The notes under the pieces were generated by a model, which had not been told where the DNA came from, searched no databases, and was given only the letters and a program-made list of their open reading frames with translations. From the NCBI GenBank assembly GCA_946622835.1, contig CAMOQI010000043.1, forward strand, positions 1-7,035: a stretch of DNA of 7,035 nt. Reading direction: 5' to 3'. Positions 6,044 to 7,035 of the stretch are shown piece by piece. The first letter of the stretch is position 1. The number at the start of each line of letters is the position of its first letter. A program made the translations under genes and the position numbers. The DNA comes from an uncultured Candidatus Melainabacteria bacterium. Its GTDB lineage: Bacteria; Cyanobacteriota; Vampirovibrionia; Gastranaerophilales; Gastranaerophilaceae.

Positions 6044-7035
6044 CGTCGTCTCTTAATTTTACTCCGGTAACTTTTGTTTTTCCTTTTTCTTTTTGGGTTA
6101 CCCCGATTGTTCTGTTCGCAGCTTCTATCATTGGACGTCTATGGCTTACTACCAAAAATTGCGTATTAGAGGATTGTTTTTTAACCATTTCTGCGATTCT
6201 TTCAACGTTCATTGTGTCTAAGCTTGCGTCTACTTCATCAAGAGCATAAAACGGGGCGGGTAAATATCTTTGTATTGAAAAAACTAAAGCCAATGCTGTT
6301 AGCGCCTTTTCTCCGCCTGATAATGCACCAAGTTTGTTGTTGGTTGTTTTATCTCTTGGTTTTGCTTCAATTGTCATGCCGGCAGATAGAGGATCTTTTT
6401 CGTTTTCTAATATTAGTCTGCCTTCTCCTTCGGATAATTGATGATAAATATCTTTGAAATTCTCGTTTATTGCAGTGAAGGTTGTCATAAACGCTTCTTT
6501 TTTCTGTTGTTCAAAACCTTGCATTTTTTCTAAGATAGATTGGCGTTCGTTTGAAAGAGTTTTAATCTGAGTATCCAGTTCTTCTTTTCTTGCGGCTTTT
6601 TCTTCGTATGTAACGATTGCTCGCATATTTACATCGCCCAATTCTTGCATCCGTTTATCCAATCTTTGAATTTTTATGTTTAATTCATCTATTGAAATCT
6701 GTACAGGCTCTAATTTATCTACCTCTACCCCTGAATCTTTGAGTGATTCCAGAGCGCTTTCAAGTTGTGGTTCCAATTCTTTTCTTCTGGTTTTGAAAGC
6801 TTCAATTTGTTCGTTTATTCTTTCTATTTCGGAAGCTTTAACTGCAGAGCCTGTCTGTAGTTCTACAAGATTTTTGTGAATGTCTTCTTTTTCTTTTACA
6901 AGTTCTCCGATTTTTTCATCAATTACTGCAATTTTATCAGATAGTGTGTTTAATTGCTCCTCTAATTGAATGATTTCGTTTTTGTATTCTTCTTTGTCTT
7001 TTTCAAGAGATTCGTTATTTTTTGTTATATTTTTT
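6033..7035 (-). CDS. smc: Chromosome segregation protein SMC, C-terminal part
   Basis: Smc is the ATPase of the bacterial condensin. The frame is open from the window edge to the stop at 6033-6035 and gives the last 333 residues; the N-terminal Walker A half, hinge and most of the coiled coil are outside the window. Heptad-rich, Lys/Glu-rich coiled coil runs from 7035 to about 6640. Then comes ELGDVNMRAIVTYEE (near 6640-6600), the conserved entry to the C-terminal head. The head has the ABC signature LSGGEKALTALAL (about 6323-6285), Walker B and D-loop FYALDEVDASLD (6216-6251) and the H-loop VVSHRR (6135-6152), so it looks catalytically complete. It ends in the acidic tail DDDEQ. The apparent TTG start at 6776 is internal, since the coiled coil continues upstream without a stop. 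The 3' end overlaps scpA by 11 nt. Confidence 0.96.
   Translation of the reverse strand, partial: KNITKNNESLEKDKEEYKNEIIQLEEQLNTLSDKIAVIDEKIGELVKEKEDIHKNLVELQTGSAVKASEIERINEQIEAFKTRRKELEPQLESALESLKDSGVEVDKLEPVQISIDELNIKIQRLDKRMQELGDVNMRAIVTYEEKAARKEELDTQIKTLSNERQSILEKMQGFEQQKKEAFMTTFTAINENFKDIYHQLSEGEGRLILENEKDPLSAGMTIEAKPRDKTTNNKLGALSGGEKALTALALVFSIQRYLPAPFYALDEVDASLDTMNVERIAEMVKKQSSNTQFLVVSHRRPMIEAANRTIGVTQKEKGKTKVTGVKLRDDDEQ

Noticed and set aside
5938..6879. Plus-strand frames opposite scpA and smc
   Set aside because: They are shadows of strongly conserved minus-strand genes.

Overview
The window is AT-rich bacterial chromosome, densely coded, with five complete or partial genes on the minus strand, one isolated gene on the plus strand and another partial minus-strand gene at the left edge. 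The ScpA and ScpB proteins resemble, as I remember them, the cyanobacterial forms: ScpA carries the 'GKIDPWNIDIIDV' style start instead of FEGPLDLLL, and ScpB carries 'DYASRDGALEV' and 'SGAYEHVAELVEKG'. Together with the AT-rich composition and the unusual protein N-termini, this suggests a non-photosynthetic cyanobacterial relative (Melainabacteria/Vampirovibrionia, perhaps Gastranaerophilales). That assignment is inference from remembered family sequences, not a search result. No insertion sequence, phage gene, CRISPR array, tRNA or rRNA is visible.

Layout from left to right. Positions 1-520 (minus) hold the N-terminal 173 residues of an M16 (insulinase/pitrilysin-type) zinc peptidase. After 77 bp comes purA, 598-1887 (minus), encoding adenylosuccinate synthetase, the committed step from IMP to AMP. 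Region 1888-2219 is a divergent regulatory region. It has a plausible purA promoter on the minus strand and a strong extended -10 promoter on the plus strand at 2080-2108. The plus-strand promoter drives a leader of about 105 nt that can form two mutually exclusive structures in front of an exported phosphodiester glycosidase (NAGPA-domain) protein, 2220-3473 (plus).

The right half is one tightly packed minus-strand operon, read from 7035 to 3468: smc (C-terminal third only) > scpA > scpB > an exported TPR-matrixin metalloprotease. Smc, ScpA and ScpB form the bacterial condensin that compacts and segregates the chromosome. The junctions are an 11-nt overlap, a 1-nt gap and another 11-nt overlap, so translation of all four genes is probably coupled. 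The link between an intracellular condensin and an exported metzincin is functionally unexplained. The matrixin gene and the phosphodiester glycosidase gene converge and overlap by 6 bp at their stop codons, with no terminator visible between them.

Most of the window is housekeeping. The items most worth following up are the structured leader of the glycosidase gene, the condensin-matrixin operon, the Gly-to-Ala change in the nucleotide-binding signature of PurA, and the unusual N-terminal region of the M16 peptidase.
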